Source of the DNA: Anniella stebbinsi
Lineage: Eukaryota; Chordata; Lepidosauria; Squamata; Anniellidae
Assembly (NCBI GenBank): GCA_029215795.1
Contig: JARDYH010000007.1
Span: forward strand, 92,457,263 to 92,521,262
DNA: 64,000 bases
Direction of reading: 5' to 3'
Position numbers and translations under genes: made by a program
Notes under the pieces: generated by a model
The model's database searches: none
What the model was told of the DNA's origin: nothing
The model's input: only the letters and a program-made list of their open reading frames with translations
In this document: positions 63,085-64,000 of the stretch, one piece after another
Layout: every line of letters starts with the position of its first letter
How positions within the stretch are numbered: the first letter of the stretch is position 1

Positions 63085-63545
63085 AGACCAAAGGTGTGAT
63101 AGAGGTGTACAAAATTATGCCTGGTGTGGAGGATATGGAGAGGGAGAAATTTATACTAGAGCCTAATGGGGTCATATCCCATGAAGCTGATTGGGGGGAG
63201 ATTCAGGACAGATTAAAGGAAGGGCTTCTTTACACAGGACATAATTAAACTATGGAATTCACTACCACAAGATGTGGTGTTGGCCACCAATTTGGATGGC
63301 TTTAAAAGGGGGTTGGATAAATTCCTGGAGGAGGAGTGATCAATGGCTACTAGCCCTCATGGCTATGTGCTACCTCCAGTATCCACGGCAGTAAGCCTAT
63401 ACGCACCTGTTGCTGGGGAACATGGGGGAGGAGGGTGCTGTTGCACCATGTCCTGCTTTGTTGGTTCCCATCTGACAGCTGGTTGGCCACTGGACCCATG
63501 GTCTGATGCAGCATGGCACTTCTCATGTTCTCATGTGATCCAACC
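63085..63545 (+). mobile_element. LINE C-terminal ORF relic and 3' tail (CR1-like)
   Basis: The longest copy of the second LINE tail in the window. 'aaaggtgtgatagaggtgta' and 'atggaattcactaccacaag' are the last part of ORF2; 'ggctttaaaagggggttgga' then 'gatggctatgtgctacctcc' is the 3' region, ending 'catgttctcatgtgatcc'. Confidence 0.88.
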
Positions 63546-64000
63546 CAGGCACTTTACTCCAGAGTGAGAGCAAAGTCACATACGGGCAACTTGTTCACAG
63601 TTAAAGGACAAACAGATGATGGGGTGGGGGGGTGGGTTGCACACAATATAGCCAGGCAGAGAATGTTGTGGGGATCATGCCAGGTCTCTCTGCTCTCTGG
63701 CTGCTGCTGCATCAGTGTTTGTTTATTAACTGCTCTTTAACTAACAGCATGGATGTTTTACTACTGATTAGTAGTTGTGTGCAGACAAGACCCAGGAGGT
63801 TGCGCAGGCAGAGGCAGAACTACTGAGGTTTGTAGGGCAAAGCTTTCACCATGTAATGTTTCAGTTGCCAGATTCTGGCATTTTCCAGCAAACTTTCCAA
63901 TCAGAGATAGGTTAAATTCTCCCACTACTAGTAGGGAGACGAGAAGGGAGAGGGGGTTCGGATTAAGTCAGAAAATGGTGCATTCTTGCTGGAAAGGTAA
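63546..64000. other. Unannotated sequence
   Basis: No gene or repeat recognised up to the window edge. Confidence 0.35.

Overview
The window is vertebrate nuclear DNA with no recognisable host protein-coding exon. It is a dense, layered deposit of transposable elements between short stretches of apparently unique sequence. CR1-type LINE tails ending in ATTCTATG-like repeats, other LINE 3' tails of the CR1/L2 kind, tRNA-derived SINEs, many hAT elements and MITEs, and long microsatellites together suggest a squamate reptile, probably a lizard. That is inferred from repeat content and was not checked against a database. None of the long open frames looks like a host gene.

Layout: 1-455 is a pyrimidine microsatellite. 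0.8-8.7 kb holds LINE tails, a tRNA-Ala-derived SINE split by an inverted-repeat insertion, three copies of a roughly 200-bp foldback hAT MITE (family A), and a CR1 inside one of them. 9.8-13.7 kb carries dispersed repeats and a CpG-rich MITE (family C). 13,994-19,595 is a complete hAT transposon with perfect 8-bp target duplications, a TAGGGATGTGCA end and a decayed minus-strand BED/hAT transposase; it landed in an older MITE (family B). 20-32 kb holds three copies of a palindromic MITE (family D), CR1 and other LINE tails, and a second tRNA SINE split by a MITE. 34.5-38.3 kb has an LTR-like unit, another family D copy, the left end of a second hAT related to the 14-kb one, and a three-unit tandem repeat. 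39.2-42.7 kb holds a LINE tail split by family C, then a 2.7-kb CR1 with recognisable endonuclease and reverse transcriptase (degenerate). 43-64 kb continues with MITEs, nested LINEs and a retroelement remnant.

The elements record a relative insertion history through nesting: CR1 in MITE-A, CR1 in another LINE, another LINE in CR1, MITE-C in a LINE tail, MITE-F in a SINE, hAT in MITE-B. The observations most worth following are the hAT family whose members share termini and inner sequence but carry different subterminal motif arrays (GATCGGAT versus ATCGTAT), the palindromic MITE-D with target duplications of about 8-11 bp, the inverted-repeat element in the 2.3-kb SINE with a GGCAT array at one terminus, and several dispersed repeats recognised here only by comparing the window with itself. 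Some low-repeat, homeobox-site-like AT-rich stretches may be conserved regulatory DNA.
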